Translations under genes and position numbers: made by a program | Notes under the pieces: model-generated | Told to the model about the DNA's origin: nothing | What the model saw: only the letters and a program-made list of their open reading frames with translations | Database searches by the model: none | Source of the DNA: UBA660 sp046704245 | GTDB taxonomy: Bacteria; Bacillota_I; Bacilli_A; RF39; UBA660 | Reading direction: 5' to 3' | DNA: 64,000 nt | Assembly: GCA_046704245.1 (NCBI GenBank) | Contig: JBJKSD010000019.1 | Span: 1-64,000 of the forward strand | In this document: piece by piece, positions 51,171 through 60,320 of the stretch | Position numbering within the stretch: the first letter of the stretch is position 1 | Layout of the letters: each line of letters starts with the position of its first letter

Positions 51171-52349
51171 ATGGATGAAAATAAAAAGTTAGGTAGTAGA
51201 AGAAGAAGCAGTAATGGGCGCAATTTTGTTGCCGCTACTTTAATTGCTGCAGTTTTAACTGGAGCGGGTGGTTTTACTTTAGTAAAATATTTAAAAGTAA
51301 GAGATAATACTCCGGTAGTTATAGTAGATCCTGATGAAAAACCTAAACCAGATGATCCTATTATAATACCAGATCCACAACCTGAACCAATACCTGAGCC
51401 GGATCCTGCACCAGAACCCGATCCAACACCTGAGCCAGATCCACAACCCGGACCAATACCTGAGCCAGACCCTGCACCAGAACCTGATCCAACACCTGAG
51501 CCTGATCCAACACCAGTGCCAGATCCAACACCAGTGCCTGATCCAACACCAGAGCCTGATCCAACCCCAGTGCCAGATCCAATTCCAGTACCAGAACCCC
51601 AACCCGATCCAATCCCCGTACCAGAACCAGCACCAGAGCAGCCAATGGTTTGGGATGCATTTGATCCTACAAACGATGCTGAAGTTCAACCAATAGCTGA
51701 AAAAATATTAGCCCAATTATTTAATATTCAAAGTTATCATCAACCAACAATAGATTTTGTAAAAAATATGATATATTTTATCAATGGCGTGGAATTGAAT
51801 GATGACCTTTATAATTTCGGGTATAGTAGCTTCAAAAAATTAGTTAAGGATAAAAGTAATTATGATATAATGAAAATGTTTTTAGAAGATAATCATCTTA
51901 ATTCGAGCCCGAATGTTGTTTCAAATGAGAAAATGATTGCTGAAAAGAAAGCCCAAGGCTATATAGAATATTATTATGCATTAAAAGGGGATTTAGAGAA
52001 CGAACTCTTTGTAAATCAGAATAGAGATGCACTTTTACATGAATTAATAAAATTTTCTGATAAATGTTATAATATTATTACCGATAAAGAAGATTTTAAT
52101 GGAACAAAATTTTCAAAAATGCCTGCATCAGCAAAATTTATTATATTATATGATGCTCAACATATGACAGGAATTATCTATTATGCTCAATATATCGAGT
52201 TATTACAAAATGTTAATGAAAATTATAATTATAAAGCTAAAATAGATGAAATTAATAAGCAGATAGGCTTATTACCATATCAAACAGCTTCAATATCAAA
52301 TGAAACAACTGTGGCAGATGAAAAAACTTTACAATTAACTATAAGATAA
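51171..52349 (+). CDS. Membrane-anchored Pro/Glu/Asp-repeat protein, sister of 49672
   Basis: 392 residues. Basic N-terminus (KLGSRRRSSNGRN), one membrane helix (about 20-42), a rigid stalk of about 100 residues made of tandem PEPDPTP/VPDPTP units (about 57-160), then the helical domain shared with 49672 (about 165-375). The stalk probably spans the cell wall to present the domain outward. AAAGGGGGAATT ribosome site, same as the sister gene. Unlike the sister there is no lipobox. Confidence 0.8.
   Translation: MDENKKLGSRRRSSNGRNFVAATLIAAVLTGAGGFTLVKYLKVRDNTPVVIVDPDEKPKPDDPIIIPDPQPEPIPEPDPAPEPDPTPEPDPQPGPIPEPDPAPEPDPTPEPDPTPVPDPTPVPDPTPEPDPTPVPDPIPVPEPQPDPIPVPEPAPEQPMVWDAFDPTNDAEVQPIAEKILAQLFNIQSYHQPTIDFVKNMIYFINGVELNDDLYNFGYSSFKKLVKDKSNYDIMKMFLEDNHLNSSPNVVSNEKMIAEKKAQGYIEYYYALKGDLENELFVNQNRDALLHELIKFSDKCYNIITDKEDFNGTKFSKMPASAKFIILYDAQHMTGIIYYAQYIELLQNVNENYNYKAKIDEINKQIGLLPYQTASISNETTVADEKTLQLTIR
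51345..51640 (+). repeat. In-frame tandem repeat encoding the Pro-rich stalk
   Basis: Repeats of the type CCAGATCCAACACC with small variations, mostly in 18- or 12-base periods, all in frame. Probably variable in copy number between strains. Confidence 0.85.
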
Positions 52350-52363
52350 AATTAAAATAAATT

Positions 52364-52403
52364 AAATAAAATACTGAAACATAAATTTCAGTATTTTATT
52401 TTC
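52364..52403 (+). terminator. Intrinsic terminator
   Basis: 16-pair stem AAATAAAATACTGAAA/TTTCAGTATTTTATTT, near copy of the one at 50702. Confidence 0.92.
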
Positions 52404-52471
52404 AATTAATAATTAATATGTTATAATGATTACAATAATAGGCCTCATTTATAATAAAGAGAGGGTTGTTT

Positions 52472-53179
52472 ATGTATAAAAAAATCGTATTATTTTTCTT
52501 TTTAATTGTTTTAAATCCTCTTTTAATTAGCGCCGAAGATTGTAATTCAACTGAATTAAGTAAATTAAAAGCTTATGCCAATTCCACTGAAATAAAATAT
52601 TTTCATGTAGATGATTATACTCCAACTGAAGAAGATATGAATTTTGGTACTGTTGATATATATAATTTATTTTATATATCTATTAATAATTTATTAAATA
52701 ATTTTTATGTGGTTTTAGATGATACAGGTATGATATTATCTTATGATAAATCCTTGAATGTGCCAAATGTTGCAAAAAGCGGTTATCTAGTAGGTGGTAG
52801 AGAGTATAAATTGAGTTTTTATGCTCATGCCAATGATTCTTGTAATGCCAAGCCATTATTAACTAAAACTATTACTTTACCTTCATTTAATTATTATTCT
52901 CTTGATCCTTTATGTAAGGGATTAGAAGATTATAAATTATGTAATATTTGGTATGCAGGAGATATAACTAGGGATGAATTTGTTTCAAAAATAACTAACT
53001 ATAAAGAAGGTTTGAAAGAAGATAATATAAATAAAGATTTTTCTCCTAAAAATACATGGGATATATTTATGGATTGGCTAATTCAAAATTATAATACTTT
53101 ACTTATTTCCATTATAATTTTTGGCTCTATAATTATAATAATCATTAAAGCAAAGGAAAAAAGGGGGAGCATATTATGA
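52472..53179 (+). CDS. Exported surface protein with C-terminal membrane anchor
   Basis: 235 residues from the ATG at 52472 (AGAGGG upstream). Signal peptide (IVLFFFLIVLNPLLISAED), exterior region with three well-spaced Cys (EDCNSTEL, DSCNAKP, DPLCKGLEDYKLCN), C-terminal helix (TLLISIIIFGSIIIIII) and basic tail. No known domain. It opens the pilus/secretion locus and overlaps the next gene (ATGA), so it is likely a surface component of that machine. Confidence 0.72.
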   Translation: MYKKIVLFFFLIVLNPLLISAEDCNSTELSKLKAYANSTEIKYFHVDDYTPTEEDMNFGTVDIYNLFYISINNLLNNFYVVLDDTGMILSYDKSLNVPNVAKSGYLVGGREYKLSFYAHANDSCNAKPLLTKTITLPSFNYYSLDPLCKGLEDYKLCNIWYAGDITRDEFVSKITNYKEGLKEDNINKDFSPKNTWDIFMDWLIQNYNTLLISIIIFGSIIIIIIKAKEKRGSIL

Positions 53180-55515
53180 GAAAATTTATTTTTATTCTTA
53201 TAATTTTTAGTTTTCTAAATATTGATAAAGTATTTGCCGCGCAAGATAAGACAATTATAGAAGGTGCTGATATACGTTATGATATTGATAGAGCGGAATT
53301 AATAGGCGGTAATATTATATTAAGCGGATGGGCATTGGTCCATTACAAAGAGCATGGGCGGAATGTTAATAGTGCATATCCAAAATATAGTTTAATTCTT
53401 AAAAATACAATAACCGGTAGCGAAAAAGGACCATACTCATCTAATTGGAATAGCTCATATTCAAGTAAACCCCCTGTACAGAAATATGATTTAACATGTA
53501 CTTTATTTACTAATTTAGGTAGTCCAATTCCCACTTGTTTTTCAATATTAACCGGGACCCCATATTTAGGTGTTTCGGGTCAGGCTGGTGTAGATAAATT
53601 ATTTAAAAATACAGAAAATATAGTTGATAATTCATATTATCGTAATATTGGATTTCAATTTACAATACCCTTAAATGAATTAAGCAAACAATTAGATGAT
53701 AATGATTGTCCATGTAATTCAACCAAGACAAAAAAGGAAGCTAAAATAAATTATAATATGAAAATAGAAATTCAATTAGGGCCAGATAATGTAATATATA
53801 GATCTATACCAATTAGTATAGTTGGTAAAAATGTTGAAGAGAAATTAATAGATACTTTAACTGTGCAGAATGTTCCAGATGATGTATTAATTGAAGTACA
53901 TCAAGGGAGAGTTTTACTTAATACCACTGATTTAAACCGTTTACCATTTTCTACTGCCAAAAAAAATAATCTTGGCCAATACTATATATTAACTAGTGGT
54001 GAATATTATCGGGTTTTTGATATATTCTACAATGTTTTTGACAATTATGCATATAATAAAAGTTTAGATAACCTATACCCTTATAAGCTATCATATTATG
54101 AAATAAAAATTAAATATCCAAAAACTGGCATACAAGTAACGCGCGGAGATGAAACATCAGCTTATGTACCAGCTACTTGGGTAGTGCCAGCAAGCAAAGG
54201 TATGGACCCCACTCAAATATCAGTTCCATGTACATGTAAAAATGTTCCTGAACCAGATGAACCCGAGGAACCTGAAGAACCAGATGTACCAATAGATCCT
54301 AATGCCTTAAGTTGTAAACCTTATCCTGGACCTATTGATTTTGAAGGTAAAGAAAAGGATTGGTTAGATAATTCAGCATGTAATATTAAATGTACTGAAA
54401 CAGCAACCGTAACTTTACCTATGAGACCTACAAGTGCAATGAGAGCTGGTACAGGCTTTGAATATAATACCAATATTGAAACGCAATTATTATGTAAGCC
54501 TAAAGTATATAAACCTTTTGATGAAGATTATTATAAGAATTTAATTACTTTAGCTGAAGAAGCTTTAACAACAGCTGAAGAAGATGTTACTACAGCCGAA
54601 GAAACTTTAGATGCTGCTACTACAGCGGAAGAGGAAGCTCGTGATGCTTGGGAAAGTGCTTCTGATGATGAAGAAGATGCTGCTAAAGCTACTTTAGATG
54701 CCGCTAAAGCAACTCTAGATGCTGCCATAAAAGCTTTATTAGATGCTGAAATAACACGTGACTTAGCTGAAAAAGCAGTTGAAAAAGCTAAAGAAGATTA
54801 TACTAATGCTGAAGCGCGTTATAATAGAGATACTAAAACATGTAATGCATGGACAACCGATCGTAACTATAATTTAACACCAAGTCTTATAACTAGTGTT
54901 CAAGGTAAGGATTATGGGGCTCAAACTATCATTATGCAAAGAACTAATACTACTAAAACAAGTAAAGATATCTTACAGACTAATTATAAGTTTACGTATA
55001 AGTTTCCATATATATATGTAGAAAAAAATAATGGTACAATTAGCCGGGTAGCGGGTGTTAACTATTATGATGGCGGATATAAATTCTATACTGATTTAAA
55101 AGCAATAACTGGTAAGAATTATAATCTAGATATGGAAGTTACGGCCTTTACTACTAATGAAGATTGGAATATAAAGTATGATTGTGATTATGATGTATTT
55201 AATTATTTCCCAGTCGATAATAAACCATTATATATGTTTAGACCTATATCATTAAAGAATCCATTCCCAGGAAGAAGTCCTGGAGCTAACTGGTCTGGTT
55301 ATCAAAATTATGATTTTACTAAGAAAAATGGTAGACTATTATATGATGATAATAATATTATATATACTATAAGTTTAACTCCTGAACGTATGAAAAGTAT
55401 TAAATTATATAATAGAGATTATAGTTATGTTGAAAATGTTTTAGTTAACGGTAAGAATGCTTTTGTTAATAAAACATTTAAATATCTATTTCAACCAGGA
55501 AGGGGGCTTAGATAG
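53176..55515 (+). CDS. Large secreted protein with Ala/Glu helical repeat
   Basis: 779 residues. Signal peptide (about 1-21, IFILIIFSFLNIDKVFAAQ), a beta-rich region (about 25-350), a Pro/Glu hinge (VPEPDEPEEPEEPDVP), a small Cys region, then a highly charged Ala/Glu/Asp helix of about 100 residues (about 455-555: EEALTTAEEDVTTAEETLDA, AAKATLDAAKATLDAA) which should form a long coiled coil, and a second beta-rich part to the end. No membrane anchor. A tip or fibre-like component of the surface machine is plausible. Overlaps both neighbours. Confidence 0.72.
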   Translation: MRKFIFILIIFSFLNIDKVFAAQDKTIIEGADIRYDIDRAELIGGNIILSGWALVHYKEHGRNVNSAYPKYSLILKNTITGSEKGPYSSNWNSSYSSKPPVQKYDLTCTLFTNLGSPIPTCFSILTGTPYLGVSGQAGVDKLFKNTENIVDNSYYRNIGFQFTIPLNELSKQLDDNDCPCNSTKTKKEAKINYNMKIEIQLGPDNVIYRSIPISIVGKNVEEKLIDTLTVQNVPDDVLIEVHQGRVLLNTTDLNRLPFSTAKKNNLGQYYILTSGEYYRVFDIFYNVFDNYAYNKSLDNLYPYKLSYYEIKIKYPKTGIQVTRGDETSAYVPATWVVPASKGMDPTQISVPCTCKNVPEPDEPEEPEEPDVPIDPNALSCKPYPGPIDFEGKEKDWLDNSACNIKCTETATVTLPMRPTSAMRAGTGFEYNTNIETQLLCKPKVYKPFDEDYYKNLITLAEEALTTAEEDVTTAEETLDAATTAEEEARDAWESASDDEEDAAKATLDAAKATLDAAIKALLDAEITRDLAEKAVEKAKEDYTNAEARYNRDTKTCNAWTTDRNYNLTPSLITSVQGKDYGAQTIIMQRTNTTKTSKDILQTNYKFTYKFPYIYVEKNNGTISRVAGVNYYDGGYKFYTDLKAITGKNYNLDMEVTAFTTNEDWNIKYDCDYDVFNYFPVDNKPLYMFRPISLKNPFPGRSPGANWSGYQNYDFTKKNGRLLYDDNNIIYTISLTPERMKSIKLYNRDYSYVENVLVNGKNAFVNKTFKYLFQPGRGLR

Positions 55516-55910
55516 TGAAAGCAGCCATGTGGGGTGTTGGTCTTGTTGCTATTGGTCTAATAGGAATAGCGTTAATTAATATTATGGAAAATATTACTTC
55601 TACTAATGATCAAAACTATTATTTAGTTAAAGAAGTTACTGAAGCATCCATGTATGATGCTATTGATCTAGGTTATTATCGTGTATATGGTGAAGTAAAG
55701 ATAGATAAAGATAAATTTATGGAGAGTTTTATTAGAAGATTCTCAGAATCTGTTAATATAAGAAAAAACTACAATATAAAGTTTTATGATATTATGGAAA
55801 TACCACCTAAAGTAAGTTTGAAAGTGGGTTCATCGACATTTGTATCGTTTACAGATGAAGATTTTGATATAATAAATAATATAGATGCTATATTAGAATC
55901 CAAAAAATAA
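55515..55910 (+). CDS. TadE-like pseudopilin
   Basis: 131 residues from a GTG start (AAGGGGG 8 bases upstream; overlap of one base with the previous stop). N-terminal hydrophobic helix (AAMWGVGLVAIGLIGIALINIMEN) followed by KEVTEASMYDAIDLGYYRV and a small alpha/beta exterior domain, the plan of TadE/F-type minor pilins. No G-x4-E/F cleavage motif is evident. Confidence 0.65.
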   Translation: MKAAMWGVGLVAIGLIGIALINIMENITSTNDQNYYLVKEVTEASMYDAIDLGYYRVYGEVKIDKDKFMESFIRRFSESVNIRKNYNIKFYDIMEIPPKVSLKVGSSTFVSFTDEDFDIINNIDAILESKK

Positions 55911-55931
55911 GAATAAAGGGAGAGATAAGAG

Positions 55932-56750
55932 ATGAATAATTTTTTCATAGCCATTAAAAGATTTTTAGCTAATAAGAATACCGTAACTATATTAGGTGTG
56001 CTATTAGCTGTAGCTATTTTATACTTTGGTTATAATTATCGTATTCAACAAGCTATTAAACCAGTAAGATTACCTTATGCTAAAGTAACTATTCAGCCGA
56101 GAACAAAAATTACTGAAGATATGGTTGGTTATATTGATGTACCACCAGTAAGACTTACTGGTAGTGTTATTAAATATGCTACACAAATAATTGATCGTTA
56201 TTCAAATGTTAATACGATTATTCCAGCAGGTAGTTTATTCTATGAAGATACTGTTATTCCATTTAGTGAATTACCAGATGCTTCATTAATAAATGTACCA
56301 GATGATTTAGTGCCATATAATTTTAAAGTTGATATTGATAAATCATATGGTAATTCTATATTTCCAGGTAATTATATTAATATTTACTTTAAAGGGTTTG
56401 ATGATAATGGTCAATTAATGGTAGGTAAATTAGTAGAAAATATTAAAATATTAGCCGTTAAAGATCGTAATGGTAAAGATGTTTTTGAAAATACTGAAGA
56501 AGCTAGAATACCAGCTACTTTAATATTTGGCGTTCCTGAAGATATTCATTTATTATTAAGGAAGGCATCATATTTAGATGAATTTGATGTTGAATTAATA
56601 CCGGTACCTATTGGGGGAGCTTATTTAAGTGAACCTGGGGCAGTTGAAATGAGCAGTACTGTAATAAAGAGTTTTATTCTTGAACATGCTCCTGAAATAC
56701 CAGTAACTGACGATACAACTGATAATACAACCGATAATACTACTGAATAG
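55932..56750 (+). CDS. CpaB/RcpC-like pilus assembly protein (SAF domain)
   Basis: 272 residues. N-terminal membrane helix (about 15-33), then a SAF domain (about 45-110: KVTIQPRTKITEDMVGYIDV, INTI-like VNTIIPAGSLFYEDTVI) and a RcpC-type C-terminal domain (FPGNYINIYFKGFDDNGQL, VENIKILAVKDRNGKDVF). This is the CpaB order. In Gram-negative Tad systems CpaB supports the secretin; in this single-membrane organism it probably works in the wall. Tail is Thr/Asp repeats (DNTTDNTT). Confidence 0.85.
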   Translation: MNNFFIAIKRFLANKNTVTILGVLLAVAILYFGYNYRIQQAIKPVRLPYAKVTIQPRTKITEDMVGYIDVPPVRLTGSVIKYATQIIDRYSNVNTIIPAGSLFYEDTVIPFSELPDASLINVPDDLVPYNFKVDIDKSYGNSIFPGNYINIYFKGFDDNGQLMVGKLVENIKILAVKDRNGKDVFENTEEARIPATLIFGVPEDIHLLLRKASYLDEFDVELIPVPIGGAYLSEPGAVEMSSTVIKSFILEHAPEIPVTDDTTDNTTDNTTE

Positions 56751-56778
56751 ATAAAAGAATAAAAAGGGAGGTAAAATT

Positions 56779-57990
56779 ATGAATGATAATTTGTTTTCTA
56801 ATGTCGATTTTGGTCCACTAAAGAAATATATTGATGAAGATGATATTACGGATATATCGTATACCAATAATGGACAGTTATGGTTAAGATCCTTATCAAA
56901 AGGGTCTTATCGTGTTGAAGAAGCTAATGTTAATAATCAATTAGTAGAAAAGATAGCATTCCAATGTGCTAATATTGTAGGCAAAGTATTTAATATGGCT
57001 CATCCATTTTTAGATGCTGAGAGTGCTGAATTGCGTTTAAACTTTATTCATTCATCGATAGCTAGAAATGGTATAGCAATGGTTATACGTAAGACGCCCG
57101 CTAAAATTCGATTGGAAAAGAATAAATTAATACAAGAACAATATGTTTCTCTTGATATTCATGATTTTTTGATTAGATGTGTCGAGGGACACTGTAATAT
57201 TATTGTCAGTGGGGAAACTGGTGCTGGTAAAACAGAGTTTGTTAAGTATTTAGCATCACATATTAAGGAAGATGAAAAGGTTATTACTATTGAAGATACC
57301 TTAGAATTACACTTAGATAGAATATTCCCTCATCGTGACATTGTAGCTATGAAAACTAATAATATAGCGTCTTATTCAGAAGTATTAGTAACCTGTATGA
57401 GACAGAATCCTAGATGGATATTACTATCCGAAGTCCGTAGTGCAGAAGCGGTTACAGCCGTTAGAAACTCTATTTCATCAGGCCATAATATTATTTCAAC
57501 TATTCACTCTGATAAAGCTGAGAGTATCCCTTATCGTATGTATAGTTTATTAGAAACTAATATTGATATTGATCAATTCTTAAAAACTATATATCGTTAT
57601 ATACAATTGGGTGTTCATATTAGAGCTCGCCAAGATCCAACATCCAAAAAGATGATTCGTGATATAAGTGAAGTAATAGAATTTTATGTTACTAATGATG
57701 GCAAACCCGAACAACAATTAATATATCGCAAATCATTAACAGGTGAAATAATACGTCATAATCCTAGTGAATATTTAATTAGTTATTTATCATCACATGG
57801 TATACAATTAAAACCTGTATTTAAAGATAATGAAATAACCAAAGAAACCAATCAACCAGTTGCACAAAATACATCAATTGATGGACAAGTAGCCCCAGAG
57901 CCAGTAGTCGAACCAACTAATATGGTTCCTACTGAACCAATACCTAATAATCCAACCAATAGAGAAGATGTTGAAGTTTTAGACATGTAA
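56779..57990 (+). CDS. cpaF: CpaF/TadA secretion ATPase
   Basis: 403 residues, type II/IV secretion ATPase of the CpaF branch. N-terminal domain about 1-130; Walker A GETGAGKT (145-152), Asp box ITIEDTLELHL, Walker B ILLSEVRSAEA, His box GHNIISTIHS. It hexamerises at the membrane and powers pilin assembly. The C-terminal about 60 residues are a Pro/Thr/Asn tail with no fold, an addition to the usual CpaF. GGGAGG before the ATG. Confidence 0.93.
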   Translation: MNDNLFSNVDFGPLKKYIDEDDITDISYTNNGQLWLRSLSKGSYRVEEANVNNQLVEKIAFQCANIVGKVFNMAHPFLDAESAELRLNFIHSSIARNGIAMVIRKTPAKIRLEKNKLIQEQYVSLDIHDFLIRCVEGHCNIIVSGETGAGKTEFVKYLASHIKEDEKVITIEDTLELHLDRIFPHRDIVAMKTNNIASYSEVLVTCMRQNPRWILLSEVRSAEAVTAVRNSISSGHNIISTIHSDKAESIPYRMYSLLETNIDIDQFLKTIYRYIQLGVHIRARQDPTSKKMIRDISEVIEFYVTNDGKPEQQLIYRKSLTGEIIRHNPSEYLISYLSSHGIQLKPVFKDNEITKETNQPVAQNTSIDGQVAPEPVVEPTNMVPTEPIPNNPTNREDVEVLDM

Positions 57991-58007
57991 TAAAATGAGG
58001 TGATAAT

Positions 58008-58901
58008 ATGGAATTAATACTCCTTTTAGTACTAACTTTATTTATTATTTTATATAGGAGTAATCCGGGTGAATCAGTCTATAAATATATTACTCATCAA
58101 GCAGATGTGGTATATGAAAAATATGCTCCATATTCTTTTAAGATAGTTAGAAATAAAGTAAAAGAATTAGGGTTAGACTATACACCTAAACAATATGCTG
58201 CTCAATTATTATTATTTGCAGTAGGAGCAGCTGTTATATCATATCTATATTTCTATAATATTATTATAGCTATTATCTATGCTTTAGTAGCGGTAGCTAT
58301 TATTCCATATTTAGCATATTTACGATATAAACGTATTTATAGTGAGTTTATATTTGAACAAATACAAGTTTATACTACTAATACTATTATGGAATTTATG
58401 ACTACTCAATCATTTGTTAAAGCTTTAGAAGGGGTATATGCATCTGGGGTTTTAGAGGAACCTCTTTTATCGGATGTTAAGATGATGATTGATCTATCAT
58501 ATCGTGAAGGTGATATAACTAACGCAATAAACTATATGAACGATAAATATCGTTTCTATATAACAAAGAATATGCATCAATTATTTTTACAGATTACTAA
58601 AGAAGGTGCTTTAGAAACCGATGAGGTTTTAGAAAATATGTTATTAGATATCGATATGTTAGTAGAAAGTGTCTATCGTGATAGAATGGATAGAAGTACT
58701 TTTCATAAATCATTTTTACAATATGGGTTAATGTTATATTTAATGATTATGTTAGTTCAGTATTTAGTTGGTATTGATACATATTTAATATTAATTGATG
58801 AATTTTTAGTTCAGGTTATGTTACATGCTGTTGTATTGTTAAATAGTTATTTCCTATTAAGTGGTGAAAAATATTATAATGAGAATGTAGGTGCTGAATA
58901 A
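58008..58901 (+). CDS. tadB: TadB-like inner-membrane assembly protein (T2SSF domain)
   Basis: 297 residues. N-terminal helix, soluble stretch, two adjacent helices (about 68-110), a helical T2SSF domain (about 120-230: FEQIQVYTTNTIMEFMTTQS, SYREGDITNAINYM) and two C-terminal helices. T2SSF proteins are the platform that couples the CpaF ATPase to the pilus. Stop overlaps the next start (TAATG). Confidence 0.82.
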   Translation: MELILLLVLTLFIILYRSNPGESVYKYITHQADVVYEKYAPYSFKIVRNKVKELGLDYTPKQYAAQLLLFAVGAAVISYLYFYNIIIAIIYALVAVAIIPYLAYLRYKRIYSEFIFEQIQVYTTNTIMEFMTTQSFVKALEGVYASGVLEEPLLSDVKMMIDLSYREGDITNAINYMNDKYRFYITKNMHQLFLQITKEGALETDEVLENMLLDIDMLVESVYRDRMDRSTFHKSFLQYGLMLYLMIMLVQYLVGIDTYLILIDEFLVQVMLHAVVLLNSYFLLSGEKYYNENVGAE

Positions 58902-59683
58902 TGGAAGCGATATTAATAGGTTTAATTTTAATAATGATCTTAGAATATGATCGAAAAATAAGCACTAATAAATTTCTTAAAGATAATGAAAATTATTTTA
59001 AGGCATTGATGGAAAAAGATTATGAGTTTTATGCTAGAGCAAAATATGGTGATAATTTAGATATTGAAAAATTATTTGTAGCGCGCATTAGAAATGCTTT
59101 AGTAGTTTTTGTAGCCATTATATTTCTGTTTTTAAATCAATTAAGTTTCTTAAATATGGTAGCGGCAATAGTTGTAGCATATTTAATATTTAAGATGCAA
59201 TATTCTAGTTTGCGTAATTACTATCGTAAACATCTGCATGAGATTGATTCAATGTTGCCATACTATTTAAAGAGTATCGAAATATTAATCCAGCACTATA
59301 CAGTACCAATGGCCATCATGAAATCAATTGATGATGCCCCAGATATTTTTAAACCTGGATTAAGAAATGTTATTGCTAAAATTAGTGCTGGAGACTCAAG
59401 TATCGAACCATATATGGAGTTTGCTAAGGAATATCCAGTTCGTGATTCAATGAGAATGATGAGATTGTTATATCGATTAAGTCTTGGGGCACAAGAGCAT
59501 AAACAAGATCAATTAATTATGTTTGCTAGGACGGTATCATCTTTACAATCTAAATCTCGTGATCTTAGATATAAAGATAGACTTGCAAATATGGAAAGAA
59601 GGACTTTAGTTATGTTGATAGTAACAGGTGGTGGAACAATGGCTATTCTTTTACTGTCAATGTTGTTAGTTTTTAGGTATTAA
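58901..59683 (+). CDS. tadC: TadC-like inner-membrane assembly protein (T2SSF domain)
   Basis: 260 residues. Two helices (about 68-103), T2SSF-type helical bundle (about 115-220: IDSMLPYYLKSIEILIQHYT, YRLSLGAQEHKQDQLI), and a final helix (LVMLIVTGGGTMAILLLSML). Forms the hetero-platform with TadB. Confidence 0.82.
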   Translation: MEAILIGLILIMILEYDRKISTNKFLKDNENYFKALMEKDYEFYARAKYGDNLDIEKLFVARIRNALVVFVAIIFLFLNQLSFLNMVAAIVVAYLIFKMQYSSLRNYYRKHLHEIDSMLPYYLKSIEILIQHYTVPMAIMKSIDDAPDIFKPGLRNVIAKISAGDSSIEPYMEFAKEYPVRDSMRMMRLLYRLSLGAQEHKQDQLIMFARTVSSLQSKSRDLRYKDRLANMERRTLVMLIVTGGGTMAILLLSMLLVFRY

Positions 59684-59685
59684 TA

Positions 59686-59714
59686 TTGTATAGATAAATT
59701 AAATGATATATAAT
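59686..59714 (+). promoter_or_regulatory. Internal promoter before the tiny pilin-like gene
   Basis: TTGTAT, 17 bases, TATAAT, in the only sizeable gap inside the assembly genes. Confidence 0.7.
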
Positions 59715-59746
59715 AGAAGTATAATCATAATAAAGGAGGCAATTAC

Positions 59747-59926
59747 ATGAAAGAGGCAACAGGGGAATTAAATATGACAGTTATTACCATAGTTGCGGTT
59801 GGAGTAATTCTTGGTCTTTTTATACCTTGGTTAAAAAATACTGTTTTCCCAGGAATTCAAGAAAAATGGGATCAATATAAGGAAACAACTTATATTGAAC
59901 ATGTTGATTATGTAGATTTTATCTAA
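59747..59926 (+). CDS. Tiny pilin-like protein (candidate major pilin)
   Basis: 59 residues. MKEATGELNMTV, a hydrophobic helix (VITIVAVGVILGLFIPWL), then an amphipathic tail (FPGIQEKWDQYKETTYIE). The size and one-helix plan match Flp pilins. Strong AAAGGAGG site and its own promoter suggest high expression. The first six residues M-K-E-A-T-G recur as M-R-E-A-T-G in the next gene, suggesting a shared processing or targeting signal ending at Gly6. Confidence 0.68.
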   Translation: MKEATGELNMTVITIVAVGVILGLFIPWLKNTVFPGIQEKWDQYKETTYIEHVDYVDFI

Positions 59927-59943
59927 TATAAGGTGGTTAGAAT

Positions 59944-60303
59944 ATGAGAGAAGCCACAGGTGGAGCATTACTTATCAAGATAGTGCTTATCTTTATAGCT
60001 ATCTATATATCTTTTTTAGCTGTGTCTATTAATTATTCACAAGCTTTTAAGGTTAAAAATAAATTAATAACAATAGTAGAAGTTAATGAAGGATGGGCGC
60101 CGGGTAGTACTGCTGATAATGAAATAAAAACATATTTAAGACAAGTGGGATACACTCAATCTTATACCGTTTTAAAGGTCCCTACTGATAGGGGGCCTTA
60201 TTATAAAGTGACTACTTATATAGCTTTTAATTTCCCGGTTACTGGAACTAGGTTTACTTTTCCTATTACTGGTGAAACTAAGATTATGTACAATAAATTT
60301 TAG
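59944..60303 (+). CDS. TadE/DUF4320-like pseudopilin
   Basis: 119 residues. MREATGGALLIKIVLIFIAIY gives the shared leader and hydrophobic helix; then a small exterior beta domain (LITIVEVNEGWAPGSTADNE, YYKVTTYIAFNFPVTGTRF). Such proteins accompany Tad and conjugation-type loci as minor pilins. 17 bases after the tiny pilin; GGTGG upstream. Confidence 0.7.
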   Translation: MREATGGALLIKIVLIFIAIYISFLAVSINYSQAFKVKNKLITIVEVNEGWAPGSTADNEIKTYLRQVGYTQSYTVLKVPTDRGPYYKVTTYIAFNFPVTGTRFTFPITGETKIMYNKF

Positions 60304-60320
60304 AAAGACTTGGTGGTTAT

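Noticed and set aside
51345..51640. CRISPR-like regular repetition
   Set aside because: Repeats are in frame, directly adjacent, lack unique spacers, and encode a Pro/Asp/Glu stalk.
51291..51689. Trp- or Val/Leu-rich reading frames opposite the Pro-rich repeat
   Set aside because: They are the reverse complement of the PEPDP repeat of a well-supported gene, have no ribosome site, and their composition follows from the repeat.
54531..54728. Ala/Ser-rich reverse frame
   Set aside because: Shadow of the Ala/Glu coiled-coil insert in the 53176 gene.
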